DNA of 64,000 nucleotides from positions 1 to 64,000 of the forward strand of contig NZ_JAFCME010000030.1 of NCBI RefSeq assembly GCF_018130065.1, given 5' to 3'. Position 1 is the stretch's first letter. Every line of letters starts with the position of its first letter. The stretch is from Bradyrhizobium sp. AUGA SZCCT0158. GTDB taxonomy: Bacteria; Pseudomonadota; Alphaproteobacteria; Rhizobiales; Xanthobacteraceae. Under the pieces are notes generated by a model that ran no database searches, had not been told where the DNA came from, and saw only the letters and a program-made list of their open reading frames with translations. Position numbers and translations under genes: made by a program. Shown here in pieces: positions 49,371 to 57,873 of this stretch.

Positions 49371-49739
49371 ATGCTGTACGCCATCCTTTGCTACCACGAC
49401 GAAGATTTAACGGGTTCCTGGACCAAGGAACAGGACGCCGCGGTCATGACGAAACTGCGGGTCGTGCAGGACAAGCTCACCAAGCAGGGCCGGCTCGGCC
49501 CGGTGGCGCGGCTGCTGCCGACCACGGCGGCGACCACCTTGCGCAAGGACGATCCGCCGGTCGTGATCGACGGCCCCTATGCCGAAACCAAGGAGCAACT
49601 GCTCGGCTTCTATGTCGTCGATTGCGAGAATCTCGACGCGGCGCTCGACGTCGCGCGCGATCTCGGCAAGGCCAATCCCGGCGGCGCCTATGAGATCCGC
49701 CCAGTTGGCCATTTCACACCCGGGAGCGCACCGAAATGA
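49371..49739 (+). CDS. YciI/DGPF-domain protein, partner of ECF42 sigma
   Basis: A 122-residue ferredoxin-like dimeric protein with the DGPYAETKEQLLGFYVVD motif that names the DGPF family, and PGGAYEIRPVG at the end. DGPF proteins are cotranscribed with ECF42 sigma factors across many phyla; their own activity is unknown. It overlaps the sigma gene by four bases (ATGA) and has the ECF42-type promoter upstream. Confidence 0.92.
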   Translation: MLYAILCYHDEDLTGSWTKEQDAAVMTKLRVVQDKLTKQGRLGPVARLLPTTAATTLRKDDPPVVIDGPYAETKEQLLGFYVVDCENLDAALDVARDLGKANPGGAYEIRPVGHFTPGSAPK

Positions 49740-51010
49740 CCGACACCGCCTGGATCGATAACGCGCTGACCTCGGCGCGCCCCCAGGCGGTCGGCGCGCT
49801 GCTGCGCTATTTCCGCAACCTCGACACCGCCGAGGAAGCATTCCAGAACGCCTGCCTGCGGGCGCTGAAAAGCTGGCCGCAGAACGGCCCGCCGCGCGAC
49901 CCCGCGGCGTGGCTGATCATGGTCGGGCGCAACGTCGCGATCGACGACATCAGGCGGGGCCGCAAGCAGGAGCCGCTGCCCGAGGACGACCACGCGATCT
50001 CGGATACCGACGATGCCGAGGAGCAACTCGCCGAGCGACTCGACGGCTCGCATTACCGCGACGACATTCTGCGGCTGCTGTTCATCTGCTGCCATCCGGA
50101 TTTGCCGGCGACACAGCAGATCGCGCTGGCGCTGCGCATCGTCTCGGGCCTCTCCGTCAAGCAGATCGCGCGCGCCTTCCTGGTTTCGGAGGCCGCGATG
50201 GAGCAGCGCATCACGCGTGCAAAAGCGCGCGTGGCTGACGCCGACGTGCCGTTCGAGACACCGGGGGCCGTGGAGCGCACCGAGCGGCTGGCTGCGGTAG
50301 CCGCGATGATCTATCTGATCTTCAATGAGGGCTATTCGGCGAGCGGCGATACCGCCGAGATCCGCAGCCCGCTGTGCGAGGAAGCGATCCGGCTGGCGCG
50401 GCTGTTGCTGCGGCTGTTCCAGAGTGAGCCCGAGATCATGGGGCTGACCGCGCTGCTGTTGCTGCAGCACGCGCGCGCCGCGGCGCGGTTCGATGCCGAT
50501 GGCGCGGTGATCCTGCTCGACGACCAGGATCGCACGCTGTGGAATAGCAAGATGATCGCCGAGGGGCTGGCGCTGATCGACAAGGCGATGCGCCATCGCC
50601 GCAGCGGGCCCTATCAGATTCAGGCGGCGATATCCGCCCTGCATGCCCGCGCCGAAAAGCCTGAGGATACCGACTGGACCCAGATCGATCTGCTGTACGG
50701 CGCGCTTGAGATCATGCAACCATCGCCCGTGGTCACGCTGAATCGCGCCGTCGCTGTTTCGAAGGTGAAGGGTCCCGAAGCCGCGCTTGACATGATCGAG
50801 CCGCTGGCGGCGCGGCTGTCGAATTACTTTCATTACTTCGGCGTGCGCGGCGCCTTCCTGATGCAGCTCGGCCGCAACGATGAAGCCCGTGTCGCCTTCG
50901 ACCGCGCCATCGCACTGGCCAATACCTCGGCCGAGGCCGCCCACATCCGCATGCACCTCGACCGCCTGATGCGCGACAGCAAGCCGCGCGGCGCCAAGGC
51001 GGGGAAGTAG
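49736..51010 (+). CDS. ECF42-type RNA polymerase sigma factor with TPR-like C-terminus
   Basis: A 424-residue sigma factor, twice the usual ECF length. Region 2 is about 15-80 (LDTAEEAFQNACLRALKSWP, DPAAWLIMVGRNVAIDDIRR), and region 4 about 115-175 (LSVKQIARAFLVSEAAMEQR). A DUF6596/TPR-like extension fills 185-424, including YLIFNEGYSASGD and NRAVAVSKVKGPEAAL. In ECF42 proteins this extension is needed for activity and replaces a separate anti-sigma factor; none is seen here. Four promoters of the matching type are within 14 kb. Confidence 0.93.
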   Translation: MTDTAWIDNALTSARPQAVGALLRYFRNLDTAEEAFQNACLRALKSWPQNGPPRDPAAWLIMVGRNVAIDDIRRGRKQEPLPEDDHAISDTDDAEEQLAERLDGSHYRDDILRLLFICCHPDLPATQQIALALRIVSGLSVKQIARAFLVSEAAMEQRITRAKARVADADVPFETPGAVERTERLAAVAAMIYLIFNEGYSASGDTAEIRSPLCEEAIRLARLLLRLFQSEPEIMGLTALLLLQHARAAARFDADGAVILLDDQDRTLWNSKMIAEGLALIDKAMRHRRSGPYQIQAAISALHARAEKPEDTDWTQIDLLYGALEIMQPSPVVTLNRAVAVSKVKGPEAALDMIEPLAARLSNYFHYFGVRGAFLMQLGRNDEARVAFDRAIALANTSAEAAHIRMHLDRLMRDSKPRGAKAGK

Positions 51011-51368
51011 CCTAGCTTCCTCATCTAGAGCTTGATCAAGTTAGGTCAAATAGCAACCGCGAAGGAAGCGCGCTCCCTCTCCCGCTTGCGGGAGAGGGCT
51101 GGGGTGGGGGTCTATCCGCGATTCGCACTCTTCGATTGGAGAGAGCCCCCACCCGCCGCGCTTCGCGCGTCGACCTAAGAGCGAGCTTCGCTCGTCTCGA
51201 CCCCGCAAGCGGGAGAGGTGCAGCGAGACCGCCGCCAGACCAATTCAACATAACCTCATCACGCCATTAGCGCCTCACGACGGCTTCCGCCGGGGCTGAA
51301 GCGCCGCCGGAAACGGCGCGCTCATCACCGAATCAATCTTGTCGCAAATGGGCTTCAGGCGGCGCCGG
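51011..51368. other. Spacer with a large palindromic repeat
   Basis: No gene is seen in these 358 bases. Most is the type 7 repeat (51072-51220). The remainder (51240-51340) includes CTTCCGCCGGGGCTGAAGCG followed by CGCCGGAAACGGCGCG, which can fold as a hairpin near the globin 3' end on the minus strand. Confidence 0.6.
51072..51220. repeat. Palindromic repeat, type 7
   Basis: CTCTCCCGCTTGCGGGAGAG near one end and CCCCGCAAGCGGGAGAGGTG at the other enclose two further arms, GGGTGGGGG/CCCCCACCC and GAGCGAGCTTCGCTCG. It lies between the convergent sigma and globin genes. Confidence 0.8.
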
Positions 51369-51794
51369 TCATGCGGCGTCCGGAACCGTCTTCGCCGCAT
51401 TGCGCATCACGCCGGCGACGGCCGTGTAGGCCGCGATCCAGGCGTCCTGCACCGGCGGTGTCCACGCGGTTTGCAGGCCCTGTTCGAGCGTCCACAGCAA
51501 TGCGGCGCCGACCGAGTCGTAATGCTTGTCGAGGACGCCGTAAGCGACGTGTTTCTTGCCGAGCGTTTCCAGCACCGGGATCAGCGGCGCGAGGTTGTCG
51601 AGACCGCCGATCACGGTTGCCAGCGCCTGCATCAGCTTCTTGCGCTGCTCCGGCATGTCGGTGCTCTCAAACATGGGGCGCGTGGACGGGTCGATTTCGA
51701 ACAGCCTGCCGTAGAACAGTTGCGCGGCGGTATCGGCGATCGGGACCACCATGCCCCAGGTAGTTTTGACAAGCGCCTTCTGGTCGGGGGTCAT
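51369..51794 (-). CDS. Single-domain globin
   Basis: A 141-residue haemoglobin of the Vitreoscilla/flavohaemoglobin type without the reductase part. Family pieces are TPDQKALVKTTWG, FYGRLFEIDPSTRPMF, and the proximal histidine region LGKKHVAYGVLDKHYDSVG. It binds oxygen or nitric oxide and may protect against nitrosative stress. ATG at 51794 was chosen because a decayed second copy of its 5' end and leader lies at 51890-52192. The leader is A/T-rich. Confidence 0.92.
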   Translation of the reverse strand: MTPDQKALVKTTWGMVVPIADTAAQLFYGRLFEIDPSTRPMFESTDMPEQRKKLMQALATVIGGLDNLAPLIPVLETLGKKHVAYGVLDKHYDSVGAALLWTLEQGLQTAWTPPVQDAWIAAYTAVAGVMRNAAKTVPDAA

Positions 51795-51899
51795 GGTCGT
51801 GCTCCGCAATGAATGATTTAAATGATTGGTCTTCAATGAATTTGGCATTGGTCGCGCTTCGCTGTGAAAGGCCGCGCCAGCTGCGGCCCCCAATTAGCC

Positions 51900-52096
51900 C
51901 GCTGAGTGTACGCAGCCGGGAGACGGCGTTCCCGAACCGGCGATTGCGGAGCCAGGACGCGACGCAGGGCGTATGCAACAGCAGAATAAATCCCTGCGGC
52001 AAGATTTCCGACACCGCCGCCGATGACGATCATGGCGTAGGACATCGAGTCCTCAGGCCGGTTGGTTTGGACAAGCGTCTTTTGTTCGCAGGACAT
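51900..52096 (-). pseudogene. Remnant of a second globin gene
   Basis: An ATG at 52096 begins MSCEQKTLVQT, which parallels MTPDQKALVKT of the intact globin. Further on VGNLAAGIYSAVAYALR has the spacing of the globin FYGRLFEIDP region but no haem-site residues. The DNA around the start (52069-52192) matches the intact gene's start and leader (51768-51890) in blocks such as GGTCGTGCTCC, GTCGCGC and TTCGC, then ATGAAAGG against GTGAAAGG. A tandem duplication followed by decay explains this. Confidence 0.5.
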
Positions 52097-52380
52097 TGGT
52101 CGTGCTCCAGAATGGATGGGTTTTGCCGGGGGCGGCTGTTTCGATTGACAGCCGTTAGTCGCGCCTTCGCGATGAAAGGTTCGTGCCAGGCGCGCGGTTA
52201 TCTCGATCGCATGCCGCTGATCGCACGCATGAAATCGACCATGGTGATGTGTGCCATCTCGATCAGAGATGTCTTCGCCGGAGACCGTGTTGGCGGCGTG
52301 CTCTGTCGATTCATGCGGCCCACCTCCCACCGCTTGTGTGGCGTGGGGTGCGGCGGCCTCTGAAAAAAGTTCGGCCGTCC

Positions 52381-52407
52381 TGTCTGTTTGCGTCAGGCTC
52401 GTTCGTC
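52381..52407 (+). promoter_or_regulatory. ECF42-type promoter of DoxX operon
   Basis: TGTCTG (52381-52386), a 17-base spacer ending TT, and CGTC (52404-52407), 30 bases before the DoxX start. It differs by one base from the YciI-sigma promoter in the upstream box and has the same spacing. Confidence 0.65.
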
Positions 52408-52437
52408 CTGGAATTGTGCAAATGACAGGAGAAAGCC

Positions 52438-52872
52438 ATGTCCACCATGTCTGCGATCGCCGAAACCGCGCCGGTCGCCAAAACCGCCCGCTGGACCGGC
52501 CGTGTTCTCTCCGGCCTGGTCATCGTGTTCCTGCTGTTCGACGGCGCCATCAAGCTGGTGCCGTGGCCGGTCGTCACGGAAACGATGGACAAGATGGGTT
52601 ATGGTTCGAGCGAAACGCTGGCGCGCAGCCTGGGCATCATCACCATCGTCTGCACGGTGCTGTATTCGGTGCCGCCGACCTCGATCCTCGGCGCCATCCT
52701 GTTGACCGGTTACCTCGGCGGCGCGATGGCATCCCATGTCCGGATCGACAGCCCGCTGTTCACCCACACGCTGTTCGGGCTTTATCTCGGCCTGATGGTA
52801 TGGGGCGGGCTGTGGCTGCGCGATCCGGCCTTGCGCAATTTCATTCCTTTCCGCCGCCGACTTCCATCATAA
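52438..52872 (+). CDS. DoxX-like membrane protein
   Basis: A 144-residue protein with four membrane helices (about 23-40, 65-82, 88-105, 112-130) and the DoxX traits LFDGAIKLVPWP and LTGYLGGAMASHVRI. DoxX proteins are linked to thiol and oxidative stress systems. It follows an ECF42-type promoter and is 24 bases upstream of the SRPBCC gene, so both are probable members of the sigma regulon. AGGAG lies just before ATG. Confidence 0.9.
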   Translation: MSTMSAIAETAPVAKTARWTGRVLSGLVIVFLLFDGAIKLVPWPVVTETMDKMGYGSSETLARSLGIITIVCTVLYSVPPTSILGAILLTGYLGGAMASHVRIDSPLFTHTLFGLYLGLMVWGGLWLRDPALRNFIPFRRRLPS

Positions 52873-52896
52873 TGACCAGCCCGTACGGAGCCTGAC

Positions 52897-53433
52897 ATGC
52901 TCGACATCATTGCCATCATCGCCGTCATACTGGCGATTGCCATCGCCGCCGTGCTGGTTCTGGCCGCGACCAAGCCGGATACGTTCCAGGTCCAGCGCGC
53001 CATCAGCATCAAGGCGCCGGCGGACCGGATATTTCCGCTGATCAACGATTTTCGCCAATGGCGCAGCTGGTCGCCCTACGAGGACAGGGATCCTGCGCTG
53101 AAGCGCACCTATGGCGGCGCCGACAGCGGCAAGGGCGCGGTCTATGCCTGGGACGGCAACAAGAATGTCGGGTCCGGCCGCATGGAAATCCTCGAAACGT
53201 CAGTGCCCTCGAGGATCCTCATCAAGCTCGATTTCTTCAAGCCGTTCGAAGGTCACAACACCGCCGAATTCACAATGCTGCCGCAGGGCGATGCTACCCG
53301 TCTGACCTGGACGATGACCGGCCCCGCCGTGTTCCTGTCCAAGGTGATGCAGGTGTTCATGAACCTGGACCGCATGATCGGCAGGGATTTCGAGACTGGT
53401 CTTGCCAATCTGAAGAAGCTCACCGAGAAGTAG
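52897..53433 (+). CDS. SRPBCC-family protein with N-terminal membrane anchor
   Basis: A 178-residue protein with one N-terminal membrane helix (about 3-24) and a polyketide-cyclase/START-like cavity domain (FQVQRAISIKAPADRIFPLI, FRQWRSWSPYEDRDP, GLANLKKLTEK). Such domains bind hydrophobic ligands. It is downstream of DoxX in the same orientation and probably cotranscribed under the ECF42-type promoter at 52381. Confidence 0.9.
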   Translation: MLDIIAIIAVILAIAIAAVLVLAATKPDTFQVQRAISIKAPADRIFPLINDFRQWRSWSPYEDRDPALKRTYGGADSGKGAVYAWDGNKNVGSGRMEILETSVPSRILIKLDFFKPFEGHNTAEFTMLPQGDATRLTWTMTGPAVFLSKVMQVFMNLDRMIGRDFETGLANLKKLTEK

Positions 53434-53488
53434 CGCACGGTCACCGCGAATGCGTTCACGTCAAATCTGTCCACCCAAGGAGCCAACC

Positions 53489-53905
53489 ATGCAGGTCAAT
53501 CCCTATCTGTTCTTCAACGGAAATTGCGAAGAAGCACTGAAGTATTATGAGAAAGTGCTCGGCGCCAAGATTGACGCGATGATGCTCTATGAAGGCGGGC
53601 CGGCCGACATGCCGATCCCTGCGGAATGGAAGAAGAAGATCATGCACGCCAGTTTCACGGTCGATGGCGAGGTGGTGATGGCCTCCGACGCATTTCCCGG
53701 CGACTTCCATCAGCCGCAGGGTTTTTCGGTCGCGCTGCAGGTCGATGATCCCGCCGACGCCGAGCGCCGCTTCAATGCACTGGCCGATGGCGGCACCGTG
53801 AAGATGCCGTTTGCCAAGACCTTTTTCTCCAATGGTTTCGGCATGTGCGTCGACAAGTTCGGCACGCCCTGGATGGTCAACTGCCCGGCAGATATGCAGT
53901 CATGA
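53489..53905 (+). CDS. VOC-family protein (PhnB-like)
   Basis: A 138-residue glyoxalase/bleomycin-resistance fold protein of the PhnB/DUF1428-like type: NPYLFFNGNCEEALKYYEKV, SDAFPGDFHQPQGFSVALQV, DKFGTPWMVNCP. Typical metal-binding residues are only partly kept, so the activity is unclear. ATG at 53489 has AAGGAG. It lies 55 bases behind the SRPBCC gene and may belong to the DoxX operon. VOC genes are common in ECF41/ECF42 neighbourhoods. Confidence 0.9.
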   Translation: MQVNPYLFFNGNCEEALKYYEKVLGAKIDAMMLYEGGPADMPIPAEWKKKIMHASFTVDGEVVMASDAFPGDFHQPQGFSVALQVDDPADAERRFNALADGGTVKMPFAKTFFSNGFGMCVDKFGTPWMVNCPADMQS

Positions 53906-53923
53906 CGGTGGGTGCGTAGCTGC

Positions 53924-54040
53924 GTAGGGTGGGTAGAGCCACCGGGTCGCGCGAATGCGCGCCCGATGATAAACTCCGCGAAACCCACCACTTTCCCCGC
54001 TCAAAGGCGGTGGGTTACGGCTTCGCCTAACCCACCCTAC
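53924..54040. repeat. Palindromic repeat, type 8
   Basis: Ends are GTAGGGTGGGTAGAGC and its mirror CCTAACCCACCCTAC, with GGTGGGTTACGGCTTCGCC inside. The left arm carries the same 40-base module (53943-53982) as the type 1 repeat at 990-1029, with 37 of 40 bases identical. It lies between the convergent VOC and Clp-like genes. Confidence 0.8.
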
Positions 54041-54047
54041 AGATCCT

Positions 54048-54485
54048 TCACCTGCACGACGGGTAAATCGCGGCGAGTTCGCGCCCGCGCAGCAACAACA
54101 TCCGCGACGTCAATCCGCCGCGGCGGCTGATCCAGTTACGGACCGGCGCCGGATAGGCTTCCAGCACCGCCTGCGACGCTTCCGGTTCGGCATACAACCG
54201 GCCGCGGCGGTCGATCGACCGCGCGCCGTGGAAGCCGAGCACCGCGCGGCGCGTCACGCAGATGCGTTCGTTCGGTACCGTGCTCAGCACCAGCGTGCAG
54301 GCCGACAGGCATGGCCCGTCGATCACGACGCGCTCGCCGGACGCGCGCAGGCGCTCGAACAGGTCGAGAAACGGGCCGACCTGTCCGCCGGGGCTGGCGA
54401 GGATGCGCACCTCGGCACGAACAGGTGAAACCGCCGCGCATAGCGCCGCCGCAACAACAATTGCCTTGATGAGCGCCATTCGCAT
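54048..54485 (-). CDS. Secreted Clp/S49-like protein of unknown function
   Basis: A 145-residue protein with a signal peptide (cleavage after SPVRA, about residue 24). The mature part begins EVRILASPGGQVGPFLDLFE and has VIDGPCLSACTLVLSTVP, like the serine-containing oxyanion and helix region of ClpP/SppA crotonase-type folds. Only the first half of that fold fits in this length. The family appears in Bradyrhizobium genomes as a hypothetical. Proteolytic activity is not established. Confidence 0.78.
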   Translation of the reverse strand: MRMALIKAIVVAAALCAAVSPVRAEVRILASPGGQVGPFLDLFERLRASGERVVIDGPCLSACTLVLSTVPNERICVTRRAVLGFHGARSIDRRGRLYAEPEASQAVLEAYPAPVRNWISRRGGLTSRMLLLRGRELAAIYPSCR

Positions 54486-54549
54486 GTGCGGCTCCTTCGT
54501 CCCGGACCTGTTGAACCAGTCAACCTCGGCGCGGCCGGCAAGGTTCGCT

Positions 54550-54661
54550 AGAGCCTCGGTTCCGATTGCATCAGAATCGAGGCTCGAACTTCTCTTTTTT
54601 GACGCGAACCGGTACCCACCCCCGGATCAAGCCGAGGGCATGCTCGCTCGAAAACGCTCTA
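54550..54661. repeat. Repeat type 5, fullest copy
   Basis: Read on the minus strand: AGAGCGTTTTCGAGCG, then CTTGATCCGGGGGTGGGTAC, CGGTTCGCGTC, and a terminal hairpin from CTCGATTCTGATGC to GAACCGAGGCTC. Its first bases overlap the stop codon of cobT. Partial relatives are at 29161 and 36381. Confidence 0.8.
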
Positions 54662-55675
54662 ATCATCCGCGCCGGAAACCCCGGCCTCGGCGAACGTCGC
54701 CATCCCGGCGTGGCAGGCCAGCGCCGCACGCATCAGCAGGATTGCGAGACCGGCGCCTGAGGCTTCGCCAAGCCGCATGTCGAGATCGAGCAGCGGGGCC
54801 AGGCCGAGTTCGCGCAAGAGATCGCGATGCCCTGACTCGGCGGAGACATGCCCGGCGCGGCAGTGATCCAGCGCGCCCGCGTCGAGATGCGCCAGCGGCA
54901 GCACGGCCGATGTCGCCACGAACCCGTCGAGCAGCACCGGTATGCCGTGCCGCCGCGCCGCCAGCACGGCGCCGGCGATACCAGCCAGCTCGCGGCCGCC
55001 GAGCGCCGCCGCCACGGCCAGCGGATCCAAGAGAATGCCGCGGTGATAGTCCAGCGCCGCATCGATCACCGCGCGCTTGCGCGCCAGCCCTTCATCATCG
55101 ACGCCGGTGCCGCGGCCGGCCCAGCGCGCCGCGCCGCCGCCGATCAACGCCGCGCACAGCATCGCCGCCGACGTGGTGTTCGCGATGCCCATCTCGCCGA
55201 CCGCCAGCAGGTCGCAATCTTCGGGCACGGCGCGGTAGCCGATCTCGACCGCGTTCAGGAAATCATCGGCATCCATCGCGGCGGCCATGGTGAAGTCGCG
55301 GGTCGGCCGATCGAGCTCGATCGGCACCACGCGCAGATCGGCGCCGGCCAGCCTGGCGATCTGATTGATGGCGGCACCCCCGGCGGCAAAATTCGCCACC
55401 ATCTGCGCGGTGACTTCAGGCGGATAGGCCGAGACGCCGCGCGCGGCGACGCCGTGATTGCCGGCGAACACGGTTATCGTGACGCGATCCAGCCGCGGCG
55501 ATTCGCGGCCCTGCCATTGCGCCAGCCAGATCGCAAGCTCTTCGAGCCGGCCGAGGCTTCCCGGCGGCTTGGTCAGGTTCTGCTGACGGCGCACGGCGGC
55601 TTCCGCGAACCGCACGTCGCCTTCGGGCAAGTCGCGACAGAAAGCGCGGATGTCGTCTAGACTGTCGAACTGCAT
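54659..55675 (-). CDS. cobT: Nicotinate-nucleotide-dimethylbenzimidazole phosphoribosyltransferase
   Basis: A 338-residue enzyme that makes alpha-ribazole phosphate, the lower ligand of cobalamin. It has the KPPGSLGRLE and FAGNHGVAARGVSAYP substrate segments, the GEMGIANTTSAAML loop, and the C-terminal catalytic glutamate region RLGEASGAGLAI. ATG at 55675 (MQFDSLDDIRAF). Divergent from cobS with only 82 bases between, too little for a cobalamin riboswitch. Confidence 0.96.
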   Translation of the reverse strand: MQFDSLDDIRAFCRDLPEGDVRFAEAAVRRQQNLTKPPGSLGRLEELAIWLAQWQGRESPRLDRVTITVFAGNHGVAARGVSAYPPEVTAQMVANFAAGGAAINQIARLAGADLRVVPIELDRPTRDFTMAAAMDADDFLNAVEIGYRAVPEDCDLLAVGEMGIANTTSAAMLCAALIGGGAARWAGRGTGVDDEGLARKRAVIDAALDYHRGILLDPLAVAAALGGRELAGIAGAVLAARRHGIPVLLDGFVATSAVLPLAHLDAGALDHCRAGHVSAESGHRDLLRELGLAPLLDLDMRLGEASGAGLAILLMRAALACHAGMATFAEAGVSGADD

Positions 55676-55757
55676 GCGATTCCCTATGTGCATGATTGCG
55701 CGCGATCATGCACGAGTCGGACGGGCCGCAGGTTAAGACGATTTTTCAGGTTACACC

Positions 55758-56510
55758 ATGAATGAATGGCTCGACGATTTAAGAACGGCCGTCGCGTTCC
55801 TGACGCGACTGCCGATGCCGCATCCGCAAGGCCCGATGCCGGCCAATTTCGTGCGCGCGCACCGGATGTTTCCGGTCGTCGGCGCCTTGATCGGCGCGGT
55901 GGTGGGACTGGTCTGTCTCGGCCTGCGGTCCGTCGGTGTGCCTGATCTCGCCGCCGCCGCGCTTGCGCTCGGCGCCGGCGCGATCCTGACCGGCGCGCTG
56001 CACGAGGATGGCCTCGCCGACGTCGCCGACGGTTTCGGCGGCGGCCGCGACCGCGCCGCCAAACTCGAGATCATGCGCGACAGCCGGCTCGGCACTTACG
56101 GCGCGCTGATCCTGCTGGTCAGCTTTGCCGCCAAGCTTTCCGCGCTGGCGGCGGTTCCGGACGGCTATGTCGTGCCGAGCCTGATCGCCGCGCACGCGCT
56201 TGGCCGGGGCATCCTGCCCTGGATGTCGGTGAAGCTGCCCTATGCGCGCAACGACGGCCTCGCCCGCAACGCCGGCCAGCCCGATGCGGCGACGGCGACG
56301 ATCGCCGTCGTGCTGGCGGTGATCGTCGCGCTGCTGTCGCTGTCCTGGAGCAACGCGCTGTTCGCGGCGCTGCTGGCCGGCTTGAGCGGTTTCGGCATGG
56401 CGTGGCTGGCGCAGCGGCAGATCGGCGGCCAGACCGGCGATGTGCTGGGTGGCGCCGAGCAGGTGGCGGAGACCGCTATCCTCGTGCTGTTGGCGGCGCG
56501 GCTCGCATGA
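55758..56510 (+). CDS. cobS: Adenosylcobinamide-GDP ribazoletransferase (cobalamin synthase)
   Basis: A 250-residue inner-membrane protein with about six helices that joins adenosylcobinamide-GDP to alpha-ribazole, the last step of cobalamin assembly. Family motifs are RLPMPHP near the start and GALHEDGLADVADGFGGG, with the metal-binding Asp cluster, followed by LEIMRDSRLGTYGA. It overlaps cobC by four bases and is divergent from cobT. Confidence 0.96.
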   Translation: MNEWLDDLRTAVAFLTRLPMPHPQGPMPANFVRAHRMFPVVGALIGAVVGLVCLGLRSVGVPDLAAAALALGAGAILTGALHEDGLADVADGFGGGRDRAAKLEIMRDSRLGTYGALILLVSFAAKLSALAAVPDGYVVPSLIAAHALGRGILPWMSVKLPYARNDGLARNAGQPDAATATIAVVLAVIVALLSLSWSNALFAALLAGLSGFGMAWLAQRQIGGQTGDVLGGAEQVAETAILVLLAARLA

Positions 56511-57082
56511 GCGACGAAACGCATCTCTGGCTGATCCGGCACGCGCCGGTCGACGGACCGCGCGGCGTGATTCACGGCCCGGATGCGCCGGCCGATGTCA
56601 GTGACGCTGCGGCCTTTGCGGCGCTCAAAACAAGATTGCCGCCGGGCGCCCATGCGGTCTGCAGCCCGGCGCGGCGAACGCGGCAGACCGCACTCACGCT
56701 CGGACTCGATCCGGTCGAGGAGGCAGCCTTCCGCGAACAGGATTTTGGCGCGTGGACCGGGCGGCGGCACAATGATCTCACCACCGAACTCGGCGATGCC
56801 TATCAGGCGTTCTGGAAATCGCCCGCCAGCAACCGGCCGCCGGGCGGCGAAAGCTTTGTCGATCAGATCGATCGCGCGCGGGACGGACTTTCGCGTCTGC
56901 CCGCGGGCGAGGCGGTGCTGGTCGTGCATTCCGGCACCATCCGCGCGGTGCTCGCCATCGCGCTGGATCTTGCGCCCGACAACGCACTGCGCTTCGTGAT
57001 CGATCCGCTGTCGCTGACAAGGATCGATCGCCTCGATGCCGGCTGGCGCGTCGGGTCAGTCAACCAGCGCTGGTGGGAATAG
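56507..57082 (+). CDS. cobC: Histidine phosphatase, probable alpha-ribazole phosphatase
   Basis: A 191-residue phosphoglycerate-mutase-like phosphatase: RHG-type motif LIRHAPVDG, SPARRTRQTA, EQDFGAWTGRRH, and the second catalytic histidine in VVHSGTIRAVL. The translational overlap with cobS identifies it as the phosphatase that removes the phosphate from alpha-ribazole or cobalamin 5'-phosphate. The assignment to CobC rests mainly on context. Confidence 0.88.
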   Translation: MSDETHLWLIRHAPVDGPRGVIHGPDAPADVSDAAAFAALKTRLPPGAHAVCSPARRTRQTALTLGLDPVEEAAFREQDFGAWTGRRHNDLTTELGDAYQAFWKSPASNRPPGGESFVDQIDRARDGLSRLPAGEAVLVVHSGTIRAVLAIALDLAPDNALRFVIDPLSLTRIDRLDAGWRVGSVNQRWWE

Positions 57083-57084
57083 CG

Positions 57085-57873
57085 TCAACCATTCCTTCGT
57101 TCCCCGCGCAGCGTCGGCAAGCCGATGCCGGCGGCGTCAAAGCCACCGTCGACGGCCAGCACCTGCCCGGTGATGTAGCTGGAGCGGTCGCTGCAGAGGA
57201 AGAACACCGCTTCCGCCAGTTCTTCTTCGAGGCCATAACGATTGAGCGGAATGGCGTCGTGGTAATCGGCGCGGATTTCCGGGGTGTGGACCGCCTTCGC
57301 CATCGCGGTCTCGACCGGGCCGGGCGCGACGGCGTTGACGCGGATGCCGAGCGAGGCCAGTTCGACCGCGAGCTGCTTTGTCAAATGCGCAAGCCCCGCT
57401 TTGCTGGTGCCGTAGGCCGAACGCAGCGTCGAGGCGCGCACCGCCGAGATCGACGTGATGTTCACCACTGCGCCGCCGCCATGTTCGCGCATCAGGGGCG
57501 CGGCGGCCTTGGTGCAGATAAATGGCCCGGTGAGATTGACCGCGAGGATCCGGTTCCAGTCCTCGTCCGATGTCTCGAGCAGGGGTGCGAACACCGCGAC
57601 GCCGGCGTTGTTCACCAGCGCATCGAGCCGGCCAAAGCGCCCGATCACACTTGTCATCGCCGAGGCCACCGCGCCGGCATCGCTGACGTCGCAATGCAGC
57701 GCCTGCGTGTTGTCCGGATTGGCCAGCGCGGCGACCGCGCCACGCAGCAATTCGCCCTCGATGTCGAGCAGCGCCACGCGCCAGCCATCGGCGAGAAAGC
57801 GTTTTGCGGTCGCAAGCCCGATGCCGCGCGCGGCGCCGGTGACGAGTGCGACTTTTGACAGGGAAGAGGGCAT
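57085..57873 (-). CDS. SDR-family oxidoreductase
   Basis: A 262-residue short-chain dehydrogenase: cofactor motif VTGAARGIG, DIEG after the second strand (suggesting NAD preference), NNAG, catalytic Ser-Tyr-Lys in SISAV...AYGTSKAG, and PGPVETAMA. The end TGQVLAVDGGFDAAG is typical for 3-oxoacyl reductase-like enzymes. The substrate is not predictable. It converges on cobC with two bases between the stops and is divergent from the cupin gene. Confidence 0.93.
   Translation of the reverse strand: MPSSLSKVALVTGAARGIGLATAKRFLADGWRVALLDIEGELLRGAVAALANPDNTQALHCDVSDAGAVASAMTSVIGRFGRLDALVNNAGVAVFAPLLETSDEDWNRILAVNLTGPFICTKAAAPLMREHGGGAVVNITSISAVRASTLRSAYGTSKAGLAHLTKQLAVELASLGIRVNAVAPGPVETAMAKAVHTPEIRADYHDAIPLNRYGLEEELAEAVFFLCSDRSSYITGQVLAVDGGFDAAGIGLPTLRGERRNG

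Larger units (their letters stand above)
51795..52437. other. Spacer with globin remnant and DoxX promoter
   Basis: These 643 bases hold no intact gene. The stretch 51795-51890 is the leader of the globin gene. A diverged duplicate of the globin 5' end plus leader lies at about 51900-52192. The region 52193-52380 shows nothing recognisable, and an ECF42-type promoter for DoxX is at 52381-52407. Confidence 0.6.

Noticed and set aside
53489..53905. A fifth ECF42-type promoter before the VOC gene
   Set aside because: The 55-base spacer has CTGTCC but no TTCGTC at the right distance.
55676..55757. Cobalamin riboswitch between cobT and cobS
   Set aside because: The spacer is only 82 bases and no B12-box-like sequence is seen.
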